From assembly GCA_963757115.1 (NCBI GenBank), contig CAVWQV010000003.1:1-64000 (forward strand): DNA of 64,000 nt, written 5' to 3'. The notes below the pieces were generated by a model that was given only the letters and a program-made list of their open reading frames with translations, was not told the DNA's origin and made no database searches. A program made the translations under genes and the position numbers. The stretch is from CAVWQV01 sp963757115 (GTDB taxonomy: Bacteria > Pseudomonadota > Alphaproteobacteria > Acetobacterales > Acetobacteraceae). Below, piece after piece: positions 31,301-40,446 of the stretch. Numbering within the stretch: the stretch's first letter is position 1; every line of letters starts with the position of its first letter.

Positions 31301-32737
31301 ATGCCCGACACCGTCGCCCCGACCGTCCTCCCCGCCCTGCTCGAGGCGATCGGTGCGATCGTGGGCGAGCGGGGGATGCTGACCGCGACTGCCGACACCG
31401 CCCCTTACGCCGAGGATTGGCGTCGTCTCTATCAGGGAAGCACGCCCGCCGTGGTCCGTCCCGCCTGCGCCGAGGAGATTGCCGCGGTGGTCCGCCTTTG
31501 CGCCGAAGCGGGGGTCGCGCTCGTGCCGCAGGGGGGCAACACGTCGATGGTAGGCGGGGCGACGCCGTCCGCAGTGGGCGACGAAATCGTGCTCAGCCTC
31601 TCCCGCCTGAACCGGGTCCGCGCGATCGATCCGGTGGATCTCAGCATGACGGTCGAGGCCGGCGTGCCGCTCAAAGCCGCGCAGGACGCCGCGGCCGAGG
31701 CGGGCTGCCTTCTGCCGCTGTCCATTTCGGCGGAAGGGACGGCGCAAATCGGCGGCGTGCTCGCGACCAACGCGGGGGGCAACAACACGGTGCGCTACGG
31801 CAACGCCCGCGACCTGGTGCTCGGGCTCGAGGTGGTGCTGCCGGACGGGACGGTCTGGGAGGGGCTCCGCCGGCTGCGCAAGGACAACACCGGCTACTGC
31901 CTTCGCCAACTTTTCGTCGGATCGGAAGGAACGCTCGGCGTGATCACGGCGGCGGTTCTGAAGCTTGTCCCCAGACCGCGCGAGGTGCAGGTGGCGCTTT
32001 GTGGGGTCGCGTCGCCGGACGCGGCGCTCGCCCTGTTCAGCCGTTTCCAGGCGCACGATCCGGCTGCCGTGCAGGCGTTCGAGTACATGAACGACACCGG
32101 CATGGGGCTGGTGCTGAAGCACATCCCTGGTGCCGCCCTGCCGCTCGCCGCGCGTGCGCCACACTACGCGCTGGTGGAGCTCGCCACTCCGCGCCCCGAC
32201 GCGGGGCTTCGGTCGGCGCTCGAGCAGGTGCTGGAGGGCGCGTTCAGCGAAGGGCTCGTGCTGGACGCGGCGATTGCCGAAAGCGAAGCCCAACGGCTGG
32301 CGATGTGGCGCCTACGCGAGGAGCACTCCGAAGCCCAGAAGCGCGAGGGGGCTTCCGTCAAGAACGATGTGTCCGTTCCGGTTTCGCACGTGCCGGAACT
32401 GATCCGGCGCGCGACGCAGGCGTGCGAGGCGCTGATCCCCGGCGTGCGTGCGGTGCCGTTCGGCCATCTGGGCGACGGCAACATCCACATGAACTTCGAG
32501 CAGCCGGAAGGCGCGGACGCGGCGTGGTTTCTCGCGCAAGATCACGCGATCATGGACGCGGTAAACGGCGTGGTGCGCGAGCTCGATGGCAGCTTCTCAG
32601 CCGAGCATGGGGTGGGCAGGCTGAAACCGTACATGATGCCGGACTGGCGGGGCGGGCCGGAGCTCGCGGTCATGCAGCGGATCAAGCAGGCCCTCGATCC
32701 GAGAGGGATCATGAACCCGGGCAAGGTGCTGCCATGA
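31301..32737 (+). CDS. FAD-dependent D-2-hydroxyacid dehydrogenase, GlcD/D2HGDH-like
   Basis: A 478-residue flavoprotein of the PCMH (FAD-binding type 4) family. The FAD domain has VVRPACAEEIAAVVRLCAEA, LVPQGGNTSMVGGATP and EGTAQIGGVLATNAGGNN. The C-terminal half has the metal- and substrate-site motif FGHLGDGNIHMNF and DGSFSAEHGVGRLK, as in D-2-hydroxyglutarate and D-lactate dehydrogenases. The substrate cannot be told; D-lactate, glycolate or D-2-hydroxyglutarate are the usual ones. No electron-transfer partner subunit (GlcE/GlcF) is adjacent, so the single-subunit D2HGDH type is more likely. It ends 26 bases before a convergent gene. Confidence 0.92.
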   Translation: MPDTVAPTVLPALLEAIGAIVGERGMLTATADTAPYAEDWRRLYQGSTPAVVRPACAEEIAAVVRLCAEAGVALVPQGGNTSMVGGATPSAVGDEIVLSLSRLNRVRAIDPVDLSMTVEAGVPLKAAQDAAAEAGCLLPLSISAEGTAQIGGVLATNAGGNNTVRYGNARDLVLGLEVVLPDGTVWEGLRRLRKDNTGYCLRQLFVGSEGTLGVITAAVLKLVPRPREVQVALCGVASPDAALALFSRFQAHDPAAVQAFEYMNDTGMGLVLKHIPGAALPLAARAPHYALVELATPRPDAGLRSALEQVLEGAFSEGLVLDAAIAESEAQRLAMWRLREEHSEAQKREGASVKNDVSVPVSHVPELIRRATQACEALIPGVRAVPFGHLGDGNIHMNFEQPEGADAAWFLAQDHAIMDAVNGVVRELDGSFSAEHGVGRLKPYMMPDWRGGPELAVMQRIKQALDPRGIMNPGKVLP

Positions 32738-32762
32738 ACTTTGCTCTGACCCGGTTCGTCTG

Positions 32763-33869
32763 CTACCAGCCGTTCACCCGTTCCCAGACCGCCACCACCT
32801 CCTCGCCACCGTCGACGACATAGTACCGGTCGTGCGCCGCGGCAGTCATGCAGGTGTGGTTCGGTGCGACGCGCACCAGCGCGCCGATCGGGAGATCGGT
32901 CGGCACTCTTGTGAGATCGAGCGCGACAACCCCATGCTCCTGATACGCGCGCTGCACCACTGCGTCGCCGTAGCTGCGCCGGCCAGCCCGGTCCAGCAGG
33001 AGGCCGAACCCGTAGTCACGCGGTGCTGACTCAGTGCTGCGGTCCTTGGAAAGTGCCAGTCCTCCGGCGTCGATCAACAGCCGGCCTTCGCCGGGGCGAC
33101 GGCCGATCACGCTTGCGAGCACGGTCACCGCAATGTCGTCGGGGCCATGCGTGCCGATCTCGGCCTGGAACAGGTCGCCGAACATGTAGACCCCGGCGCG
33201 CACCTCCGTGACACCGCGAAACGACGCGGCGTGCCGCGCAGTCGGCGAGCTACCCAACGAAACGATTGGGACGGAGTAGCCCGCGCCACGCAGCCGTTCG
33301 GCGGCACGCACGATTTCGGCGCGCTCCGCCTCGGCAAACGCCGCCATTTCGCCTGGGGATCGGCCACCGTAGCTATGGCCGGCATGGGTCATGACGCCGT
33401 CGAGACACGCGCCGAGCCGGTCGGCAATGGCAAGCAGTGCTGCGTCGTCCGGACGCACGCCGCCGCGACCCTCGCCAGTATCTACCTCGATCAATGCGCG
33501 GGGGGGCATCGGATGCGAGGCGATCGCACCCGCTACGTCCGGGTCGTCCGTGATCACGGTGATTCCGGCCCCGACAGCGTTGAGCTTCGCGACCCGTTCG
33601 AGTTTCTGTGGCGTGACGCCGACGGCGTAGAGGATGTCGGTCAGGCCGTGCCCGGCGAAATACTCGGCCTCCGCCAGGGTGGAGACAGTAATGCCGGCGC
33701 GACGCCCGGCGAGCGCCAGCCGCGCGACCTCAATCGATTTGGCGGTTTTCATGTGCGGCCGCAGGGTGACGCCGTGCCGCGCGATGGCGTCCGCCATGCC
33801 TTGCAGGTTGCGTTGCAGGATTGTCCGGTCCAGCACCAGACAGGGCGTGGGGAGATCGTCGAGCGTCAT
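32763..33869 (-). CDS. D-threonine aldolase/D-serine dehydratase-like PLP enzyme
   Basis: The 368-residue product has the alanine-racemase-like PLP barrel of the DSD1 family. PLP would bind the Lys of LRPHMKTAKSIEV; further signs are LIEVDTGEGRGG, GVMTHAGHSYGG and the C-terminal metal site VAPNHTCMTAAAHD, where His and Cys bind zinc in D-serine dehydratases. It should cleave or dehydrate a D-beta-hydroxy amino acid such as D-threonine or D-serine. Its ATG overlaps the stop of the next gene upstream as ATGA (33866-33869). This ties it to the threonine-synthase-like gene. Confidence 0.92.
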   Translation of the reverse strand: MTLDDLPTPCLVLDRTILQRNLQGMADAIARHGVTLRPHMKTAKSIEVARLALAGRRAGITVSTLAEAEYFAGHGLTDILYAVGVTPQKLERVAKLNAVGAGITVITDDPDVAGAIASHPMPPRALIEVDTGEGRGGVRPDDAALLAIADRLGACLDGVMTHAGHSYGGRSPGEMAAFAEAERAEIVRAAERLRGAGYSVPIVSLGSSPTARHAASFRGVTEVRAGVYMFGDLFQAEIGTHGPDDIAVTVLASVIGRRPGEGRLLIDAGGLALSKDRSTESAPRDYGFGLLLDRAGRRSYGDAVVQRAYQEHGVVALDLTRVPTDLPIGALVRVAPNHTCMTAAAHDRYYVVDGGEEVVAVWERVNGW

Positions 33870-34998
33870 CGCCCGCCGTCCAGCATCGCCGAGATCGCCG
33901 CCGTTGCCTTCAGCCCGCTGCCGGTCAGAACGAGCACGGTGGTCTGGTCCGCACTGATCGCGCCCGAATCCAGCAGCTTGCCGAACGCGGCCGCGACTTG
34001 GGCGCAGGTGGGCTCCACGTAAAGGCCGATTGCCGCCAGATCGAGACGGCCCGCACGATCTCGTCCTCGGACAGCATCACGGCGCCGCCGCGCGTTTCTT
34101 TAAGCGCGCCGAGCACCTCGTGCAGGCGGATCGGCCGCGCGATGGCGGTGCCCTCCGCGATTGTGGGAAGAATGGTGGTCTCCACCGCTTCGTCGGCGAC
34201 GGACAGGAAGCTTGCCGCGATCGGCGCGCAGTTGGCCGGCTGGGCCGCGAAGATGCGCGGCAACGTTTCGATCTCGCCGGCCCGTTGCAGCTCGGTGAAG
34301 CCGATCTCGCAGCCGAGCACGTTGGACCCGGCGCCGCACGGCACGACCACGTTGTCCGGCGCGCGGTAGCCGAGGTCTTCCCAAAGCTCATAGGCGAGCG
34401 TCTTGGTGCCCTGGAGGAAGAACGGGTGCCAGTTGTGGCTGGCGTAGAAGATTTGCTCCGCCCTCCGCAGCGCTGCCTCTGCGGTGTCCTCGCGCGTGCC
34501 TGGGATCAGCTCCACAGCGGCACCGTAGGCCCGCATCTGGGTGGTCTTGGCAGGGCTGGTGTTTTCCGGCGTCAGAATGGTGGCGGGGAGGCCGCCCGCG
34601 GCGGCGTACGCCGCAATGGCCGCACCGCCGTTGCCGGAGCTGTCCTCCAGCACGGCCCGCACCCCTTGCGCGCGCAGCAGCGATAGCATCACGCTCGCAC
34701 CGCGATCCTTGAACGACCCCGTCGGTTGCAGGAAATCGCATTTCAGAAGAACCGGCGCGCCATGCAGCGACCGAGACAGCAGCGGGGTGCAGCCTTCGCC
34801 GAGCGTGATCGGGTCATCGGCCGCCAACGGCAGCGCCGCGCGGTAGCGCCACAAGCTCCGGGTCGTGCGGTCGATCGCGTCGCGGCCGATGCCGGGGAGC
34901 GGCGTCAGCAGCAGCGGCGCCCGGTCCCGCCCGCACCAGCGCGGCTCGTCGATCGCGAACGTTTCGCCCGTCCTCGGGTCGAGATAAGCGACTTGCAT
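33866..34998 (-). CDS. Threonine synthase-like PLP enzyme, frame broken once
   Basis: About 377 residues after repair, a fold-type II PLP enzyme of the threonine synthase/cysteate synthase kind. The PLP Lys lies in PTGSFKDRGASVMLS; EDSSGNGGAAIAAYAAAGG is the phosphate-site loop and CGAGSNVLGCEIGFTEL the glycine-rich loop. Near 34038 the frame is broken by one base; the tail (AAIGLYVEPTCAQ, then TVLVLTGSGLKA and LDGGR) is in the adjacent frame and ends with a stop that overlaps the next start. The N-terminus with GRDRAPLLLTPLPGIGRDAI is like the zinc-less short threonine synthases. The physiological substrate is not certain. The start at 34998 is the first Met with a plausible ribosome site. 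Confidence 0.88.
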
Positions 34999-35076
34999 CT
35001 TGCGGCCTCCGCTGCTCAGGCTGGCCCGCGCCCAGGGCGGTTGCAAGCCGCGGTTTCGGCGCGGAAAGGCCCCAGC

Positions 35077-36204
35077 ATGAGCGACACGCTCGCCCAAGTG
35101 ACGGCGCTCGCCCGCGATTTCGTCGCGATCGACAGCCGCAGCTTCATCTCTAACCTTGCTATGGCGGACCGGGTGGAGGCCGCACTGGCGGGTTTCGAGA
35201 TCGAGCGGATCGACTACGCGGACGCGGCCGGGATTGCCAAGCGCGCCCTGGTCGCCGCGCGCGGCGAGCAGGGCGGCCTCGCCTTCTCCGGCCACATGGA
35301 CACGGTGCCGGATACCGGCTGGAAGACCGATCCCTGGTCAGCGCGCGTGGACGGGGACACGCTGCACGGCCTCGGCAGCACCGATATGAAGGGGCCGCTC
35401 GCGGCCGTCATCGTGGCCGCGCAGCAATTGCCGGACGTGACGTTGCTGATCACCACCGACGAGGAAACCACCAAGCAAGGCGCGCGCGCGATGGTGGAGC
35501 GCTCTGCGCTGGCGGAACGGATGCGCCCGCGCGGCATCATCGTGGCCGAGCCCACGCGCATGGCGCCGGTGCGGGGCCATCGCGCGCAGATCGGCTTCAC
35601 CTGCGAAGCTTACGGCGTGCAGGCGCATAGCAGCACCGGGCGCGGCGAGAACGCGAACTGGCGATTGCTGCCGTTCCTGGTCGCTATGCGCGAGGTGTGG
35701 GAGCGGCTCCGCAGCGATCGGGCGTGGCAGGACGCCGCTTACGATCCGCCGTTCAGCGACTTCAACTTGGTGATCGATAATCACGGCGCTGCCAACAACG
35801 TCACTGTCGCGGTGGCGACGGCGCGGATCAAATTCCGCTACTCGGCCGGGATCGATCCGGCGCCGGTGGTGGCGGCGGTACGCGAAGCGGCCGCCCGGCA
35901 CGGCGTCGAGGTTTCCGAAGCGCGCGAGGGCGCGCCGCCCGAACTCGCCGCCGATCATCCCCTGGTGCGAGTTTGCTCGGACGTCACGGGCCGCGCGCCC
36001 CGGACCGCTCCGTACGGCACCGACGCTTCCGTGCTGCAGGAGCTGGCCCCGTGCGTCGTGCTCGGCCCGGGCGACATCGACGCGGCACACACGCCGGGGG
36101 AGGCCGTAAGCCTGGCCGAACTGGCGGCAGCAGTACCCGTATTCAGGCAGTTGGCGGCAGCCGTTGATCAGCGGCCTGCGCCTGCCTCGCGAGCGCGCTC
36201 ATGA
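35077..36204 (+). CDS. M20-family peptidase/deacylase (ArgE/DapE-like)
   Basis: A 375-residue zinc hydrolase of the M20 group. The first metal ligand and catalytic Asp are in FSGHMDTVPDTGW, the second metal Asp in GLGSTDMKGPLAA, the catalytic Glu pair in LLITTDEETTKQGA, and a ligand in IIVAEPTR. The dimerisation domain follows, and the last His is in DIDAAHTPGE. It would remove an acyl group or cleave a peptide-like bond. ArgE and DapE are close relatives, but other members are common, and the context (amino acid enzymes of the D-series) does not decide. It is divergent from the threonine-synthase-like gene. Confidence 0.9.
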   Translation: MSDTLAQVTALARDFVAIDSRSFISNLAMADRVEAALAGFEIERIDYADAAGIAKRALVAARGEQGGLAFSGHMDTVPDTGWKTDPWSARVDGDTLHGLGSTDMKGPLAAVIVAAQQLPDVTLLITTDEETTKQGARAMVERSALAERMRPRGIIVAEPTRMAPVRGHRAQIGFTCEAYGVQAHSSTGRGENANWRLLPFLVAMREVWERLRSDRAWQDAAYDPPFSDFNLVIDNHGAANNVTVAVATARIKFRYSAGIDPAPVVAAVREAAARHGVEVSEAREGAPPELAADHPLVRVCSDVTGRAPRTAPYGTDASVLQELAPCVVLGPGDIDAAHTPGEAVSLAELAAAVPVFRQLAAAVDQRPAPASRARS

Positions 36205-36206
36205 GT

Positions 36207-37658
36207 TCAAAACGGCAGCATGGCCTGCCGCGAGCTGGGCTTTTCTCCGTCCGTCGTCGCACGCACCTCACCGTCGGCGAGGCGGATGCGTAGGCGGGTG
36301 CCCGGCCTGATGGCGGCGGCCGAAGTGAGCGGCCGGCCCGCATTGTCCGACACCAACGCATAGCCCCGCTTCAGCACCGCGTCGGGCGAGACCGATTCGA
36401 GTCTCCCGGCCAGGCCGCCGAGATGCGCGCGCGCTTCCCGCAACCCCGCGCGCAACGGCGCCTCGGTCAGCCGGGCCGTCGTTCGGCCCGCCCGCAGCCG
36501 TGCCGCCGAGACGCTGTGGCGCAGCCCGCCTGTCAGGTGCGCCGCCGCGTAGTCGAGCTTTGCCCGTAGCGCAGCGATGGCGCCGTGCGGCGTCGGCAGC
36601 CGCCCGCCGCGCTCGAGCGCCGCCCGCCGTGCGGCGACCAGGTTGGGCAGCGCCAGCAGCAAACGTTCTGCACGATCATCGATCCGTTGCCGGGCCGCGC
36701 CGAGCAGGGAGGGAAGATCGGGCAGCTTGCGCTCCGCGTTGCCGAGGCGAAGCCGCCGCTCGCCCACCAGCCGGCTCAACCCGCCCAGCAGCCGCGCCCC
36801 AGTATGCTGCAGGTCGGCCACGAGGTCGGCCCGGACGGGCACGGCGAGCTCGGCCGCCGCCGTGGGCGTGGGCGCCCGGCGGTCGGCGGCGAAGTCGAGC
36901 AAGGTGGTGTCGGTCTCGTGCCCGACGGCCGAAATCAGCGGAATGCAGCAGGCCGCGGCGGCGCGCACTACCTCCTCGTCGCTGAACGCGATCAGATCCT
37001 CGAGGCTGCCGCCGCCGCGCGCCACGATCAGCACGTCCGGGCGCGCGATCCGGCCGCCGGCCGGCAGCGCGTCGAAGCCGCGGATCGCGCGGGCAATCCG
37101 CTCGGCCGCTCCCTCTCCTTGCACCGGCACCGGCCAAAGCAGGATCGGGCGCGGAAAACGGCGCGTTACGGTGGTGCGGATGTCCTGGATCACCGCACCC
37201 TGCGGCGATGTAATGACGCCGATCACCGCCGGCAGCCGCGGCAGGGCGCGCTTGCGGGCCGGATCGAACAGGCCCTCGGCCGTCAGGCGCTGGCGCAGCA
37301 GCTCGATGCGCGCCAGCAGCGCCCCCGCGCCCGCGTACTCCATGCGCTCGATCACGAGCTGATACTCGGAGCGCTCGGCGTACGAGGACAGGCGGCCGGT
37401 GACGATCACCTCCACCCCGTCCTCCGGCTTCATGCCGAGCCGCGGCACAGTCAGCCGCCAGACGACCGCCTGCAGCTTGGCACCCTCGTCCTTGAGGCAG
37501 AGATAGACATGGCCGGAGCGGTGGCGCTTCATCCCGGTGATCTCGCCGCGCACCCGCACCCGCCCGAACGCATCCTCCAGGGTCCGCTTCACCGCCCCGC
37601 TGATCTCCGAGACGGTGTATTCAGGCACGTTGCCGACGGCGGCGGTCAGGTCGTCCAT
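36207..37658 (-). CDS. xseA: Exodeoxyribonuclease VII large subunit
   Basis: The 483-residue large subunit of exonuclease VII, a single-strand-specific nuclease. The OB-fold N-terminus has YTVSEISGAVKRTLEDAFG and the core has VIGVITSPQGAVIQDI, RPDVLIVARGGGSLEDLIAF and PLISAVGHETDTTLLDFAAD with the RAPTPTAAAEL motif, followed by the long helical region. The end KRGYALVSDNAGRPLTSA is typical. The ATG at 37658 is preferred over a TTG nine bases further out. It converges on the M20 gene with only two bases between stops. No xseB is seen here. Confidence 0.95.
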   Translation of the reverse strand: MDDLTAAVGNVPEYTVSEISGAVKRTLEDAFGRVRVRGEITGMKRHRSGHVYLCLKDEGAKLQAVVWRLTVPRLGMKPEDGVEVIVTGRLSSYAERSEYQLVIERMEYAGAGALLARIELLRQRLTAEGLFDPARKRALPRLPAVIGVITSPQGAVIQDIRTTVTRRFPRPILLWPVPVQGEGAAERIARAIRGFDALPAGGRIARPDVLIVARGGGSLEDLIAFSDEEVVRAAAACCIPLISAVGHETDTTLLDFAADRRAPTPTAAAELAVPVRADLVADLQHTGARLLGGLSRLVGERRLRLGNAERKLPDLPSLLGAARQRIDDRAERLLLALPNLVAARRAALERGGRLPTPHGAIAALRAKLDYAAAHLTGGLRHSVSAARLRAGRTTARLTEAPLRAGLREARAHLGGLAGRLESVSPDAVLKRGYALVSDNAGRPLTSAAAIRPGTRLRIRLADGEVRATTDGEKPSSRQAMLPF

Positions 37659-37705
37659 GAACGGCAACCTATGCTAGACGGCCGATGCGACGGAAGGTTT
37701 GCATC

Positions 37706-38950
37706 ATGCGGGTGCTGGTGATCGGAGGGGGCGGGCGCGAACACGCGCTTTGCTGGGCGCTGGCGGCGAGCCCGCTACTCGAAACATTGTGGTGCGCGCC
37801 GGGCAATCCCGGCACCGCGCAGCACGCGCGCAACGTCCCGATCGCCGCGACCGACATTCCGTCGTTGGTCGCGTTCGCGCAGGACAACCAAGTGGATCTG
37901 GTGGTGCCCGGCCCGGAAGCGCCGCTGGTTTTGGGCATCACCGACGCGCTGGAAGCGGCGGGCATTGCCTGTTGCGGCCCCAGCGCGGCGGCCGCGCAGC
38001 TCGAGGGCAGCAAGAGCTTTGGCAAGCAGGTGTGCGACGCGGCCGGCATCCCGACCGCGCGCTGGGAACGCTTCGATGATCGGGACGCGGCGCGCGAGTT
38101 CGTCACCCGACGCGGCGCCCCGGTCGTGGTGAAGGCGGACGGGCTTGCCGGCGGCAAGGGCGTCGTGGTGGCGGAAACCGAGGCCGAGGCGCTGGCCGCC
38201 GTGGACACGCTCGACCTGCCGCTGGTGATCGAGGAGATGCTGGCGGGTGAGGAGGTGTCGTTCTTGGCGCTCTGCGACGGCACGCACGCGATCCCGCTCG
38301 GCGTCGCACAGGACCACAAGCGCGCCGGCGCGCGCGACACCGGACCCAACACCGGCGGCATGGGCGCCTACGCCCCGCCGCCGATGTTCACCGAGGACCA
38401 GGCGGAGGCGACGATGGAGTGGATCGTGCGCCCTGCCCTGGCCGAGCTTGCCCGGCGCGGCACCCCCTTCCGCGGCGTGCTGTTCGCCGGCCTCATGCTG
38501 AGCGGCGAGGGGCCGAAGCTGCTCGAGTTCAACGTCCGCTGGGGCGATCCCGAATGCCAGGCGCTGCTGCCGCGCTTGATGTCGGATTTGCTGCCCGCGC
38601 TACAGGCGGCGTGCGACGGCGAGCTCGCCAATTTCGCCTTGCGCTTCCGCCCGGATTATTCAGTTGCCGTGGTGATGGCGGCACGCGGCTATCCGGGCGA
38701 GCCGGTGCTTGGCACGGCGCTCCGCGGCCTCGACCGCGCGGCTTCGGTTCCGGGCGTGCTCATATTCCAGGCCGGGACGGAGCTGGCCGCCGACGGCCAG
38801 TTGCGCGCCGCCAGCGGCCGAGCGCTGACGATCTGCGCCACCGCCCCCACCCTCCAAGCCGCGCGCGACGCGGCTTATGACGCGATCGGAAGGATCGATT
38901 GGCCGGAGGGTTTCTACCGCGATGACATCGGCTGGCGGGCGCTGTTGTAG
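37706..38950 (+). CDS. purD: Phosphoribosylamine-glycine ligase
   Basis: PurD joins phosphoribosylamine and glycine with ATP in purine synthesis. The 414-residue product has RVLVIGGGGREHALCWAL at the start, VPGPEAPLVLGITDALEAA, the ATP-grasp loop VVKADGLAGGKGVVVA, the signature DHKRAGARDTGPNTGGMGAY, and LEFNVRWGDPECQALLPRL. All are textbook PurD motifs. The ATG at 37706 starts the first beta-strand of the fold directly, so the ATG-like codon at 37685 is rejected. It is divergent from xseA with 47 bases between start codons. Confidence 0.97.
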   Translation: MRVLVIGGGGREHALCWALAASPLLETLWCAPGNPGTAQHARNVPIAATDIPSLVAFAQDNQVDLVVPGPEAPLVLGITDALEAAGIACCGPSAAAAQLEGSKSFGKQVCDAAGIPTARWERFDDRDAAREFVTRRGAPVVVKADGLAGGKGVVVAETEAEALAAVDTLDLPLVIEEMLAGEEVSFLALCDGTHAIPLGVAQDHKRAGARDTGPNTGGMGAYAPPPMFTEDQAEATMEWIVRPALAELARRGTPFRGVLFAGLMLSGEGPKLLEFNVRWGDPECQALLPRLMSDLLPALQAACDGELANFALRFRPDYSVAVVMAARGYPGEPVLGTALRGLDRAASVPGVLIFQAGTELAADGQLRAASGRALTICATAPTLQAARDAAYDAIGRIDWPEGFYRDDIGWRALL

Positions 38951-39129
38951 ACGAACGGGGTCAACCAGGGGCGCCCGAGAGTAAGGTCTATGTTGCACGG
39001 GCCCCTCGGGTGAGGCAGGGCAGCCTGCGGACGCATCGTGGTGTCGGGCCACACTAGCCCCGCTTGGCGACGCTTGAGCTGGACGGGCGCATCTGCAACC
39101 GTCGCAGCCACTGCGAAAGGTTAGGAAAG

Positions 39130-39612
39130 ATGTCCAAGATCAGCACGTGTCTGTGGTTCGGAAAGGACCTCGAGACGGCTGCCCGGTTCTACGTCTCGAT
39201 CGTGCCAGAATCCCATATCGACCATATCCTGCGCTCGCCGGGCGCGTGGCCCGGCGGCGAGGCGGGCGACGTCCTCCTGATCAGCTTCACGCTTGCCGGC
39301 CAGAGCTTCCAGGCACTCAACGGAGGAGCGCCAGCCGAGTACGGCAACGCCGCTTCGATTTCGGTTATGTGCGCCGACCAGGAAGAGGTTGACCGGCTGT
39401 GGGCAGCACTCACCGCCAACGGCGGATCGGAGATGATGTGCGGCTGGCTGCGCGACCGGTGGGGAGTCCCTTGGCAGATCGTGCCGGAAGTTCTCCCTCG
39501 CCTCCTGGCGCATTCAGATCCGGACGTTTCCGCCCGGGTCTTTACCGCGATAGAGAGCATGGTGAAGCTGGACGCAGCCGCCCTGGAACGCGCAGCAGCG
39601 GTCCCCGACTAG
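39130..39612 (+). CDS. VOC-superfamily protein, PhnB/UbiG-like-domain
   Basis: A 160-residue protein of the glyoxalase/VOC superfamily in the group often called 3-demethylubiquinone-9 3-methyltransferase-like or PhnB-like. Visible features are TCLWFGKDLETAARFYVSI, LLISFTLAGQSFQALNGG, WGVPWQIVPEVLPRLL and the end AIESMVKLDAAALERA. The name methyltransferase is historical and not supported for this fold; function is unknown. The ATG at 39130 follows AGGAAAG. It stands between purD and the TetR gene, which points towards it. Confidence 0.85.
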   Translation: MSKISTCLWFGKDLETAARFYVSIVPESHIDHILRSPGAWPGGEAGDVLLISFTLAGQSFQALNGGAPAEYGNAASISVMCADQEEVDRLWAALTANGGSEMMCGWLRDRWGVPWQIVPEVLPRLLAHSDPDVSARVFTAIESMVKLDAAALERAAAVPD

Positions 39613-39689
39613 GCGCCCGCTATCAAACGATTCAAATATTCCTCAAACGCCAGGCGCAATCCCGCTATTGCGATTGCAAAGTAGGAGCG

Positions 39690-40274
39690 TCAGCGGAGGG
39701 CCAGCTGCTCCAGTTCGGAGCGAGCGGCAGCGATGATCTCCCGCGCGAGGGCAGGGTCGATGGGCGCTACGGCGCGCGCGATGGCGACACTGCCGACGAG
39801 GCCGGACAATACAGTGAGCGCGCGACGTCGAGCATCTTCCGGGGTCGTAGAATCCGATAGCGCGTCCTGCACCAGTTCAACCATCTTCGAGAAGCCGTCG
39901 GTGAACGCGGTGCCGATCGCTTGGTCCTGCCGCCGAACTTCAGAAATGCAAGCGGCGATGACGCAGCCCGATCCGACATCCGTCAGATGGGCCTCGGACA
40001 GATAAGCGTCGAGGTAGGCGGCGAGTGGATTGGATGCTTTGTCGCGGAGTTCGCGCAAAATACCAACGCCGTCGGCAAAAGCCTTCCGAACGGCCTCGGC
40101 GGCGACGACGTCCTTGGAACCGAACTGCCCGTAAAGCGCGCCTTGAGATAACCCCGCCTCCCGGCTGATATCGACGACGCCCGCGCCGTTGAACCCCCGC
40201 TCCTGCAGCAGACGCCTCGCCGTGTCGATGAGAGCGGCCCGATGCTCCGCCACCTTCTTGCTGGATACCTTCAT
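39690..40274 (-). CDS. TetR-family transcription regulator
   Basis: A 194-residue regulator. The helix-turn-helix lies in DISREAGLSQGALYGQFGSK at about residues 39-58, and the rest is a ligand-binding helical domain with a possible effector-sensing Cys (GSGCVIAACISEVRRQ). The last helices (VGSVAIARAVAPIDPALARE) are typical for the AcrR-type C-terminal group. It is divergent from an RND efflux operon, and an imperfect dyad lies between the two. Repression of the pump, and of itself, released by a pump substrate, is a likely model but is inference. Confidence 0.93.
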   Translation of the reverse strand: MKVSSKKVAEHRAALIDTARRLLQERGFNGAGVVDISREAGLSQGALYGQFGSKDVVAAEAVRKAFADGVGILRELRDKASNPLAAYLDAYLSEAHLTDVGSGCVIAACISEVRRQDQAIGTAFTDGFSKMVELVQDALSDSTTPEDARRRALTVLSGLVGSVAIARAVAPIDPALAREIIAAARSELEQLALR

Positions 40275-40308
40275 CGCTCGAACGCTCCCAACCGTCCTCT
40301 TGATACAT

Positions 40309-40353
40309 TCATAGACAGCTCTATCTAACGGCCGTTGGTAGAGACCGCTATGA
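40309..40353. promoter_or_regulatory. Large dyad between tetR and the efflux operon, candidate operator
   Basis: TCATAG at 40309-40314 and CTATGA at 40348-40353 are exact inverted copies, and inside them CTCTA (40319-40323) and TAGAG (40339-40343) are also exact inverted copies about the same centre, 40331. At the centre is the perfect palindrome AACGGCCGTT. TetR proteins bind such dyads as dimers. It is 35 bases upstream of the tetR start and 94 bases upstream of the adaptor start. Confidence 0.7.
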
Positions 40354-40446
40354 TTGCTGACACAGATTGGTGCGGGCGGTCCCAGTGCAATCGGCCTCGG
40401 GGCTTCGCGCCACTCGGCAGCAACCGCCCAATCGAAAGTGTCGTCA

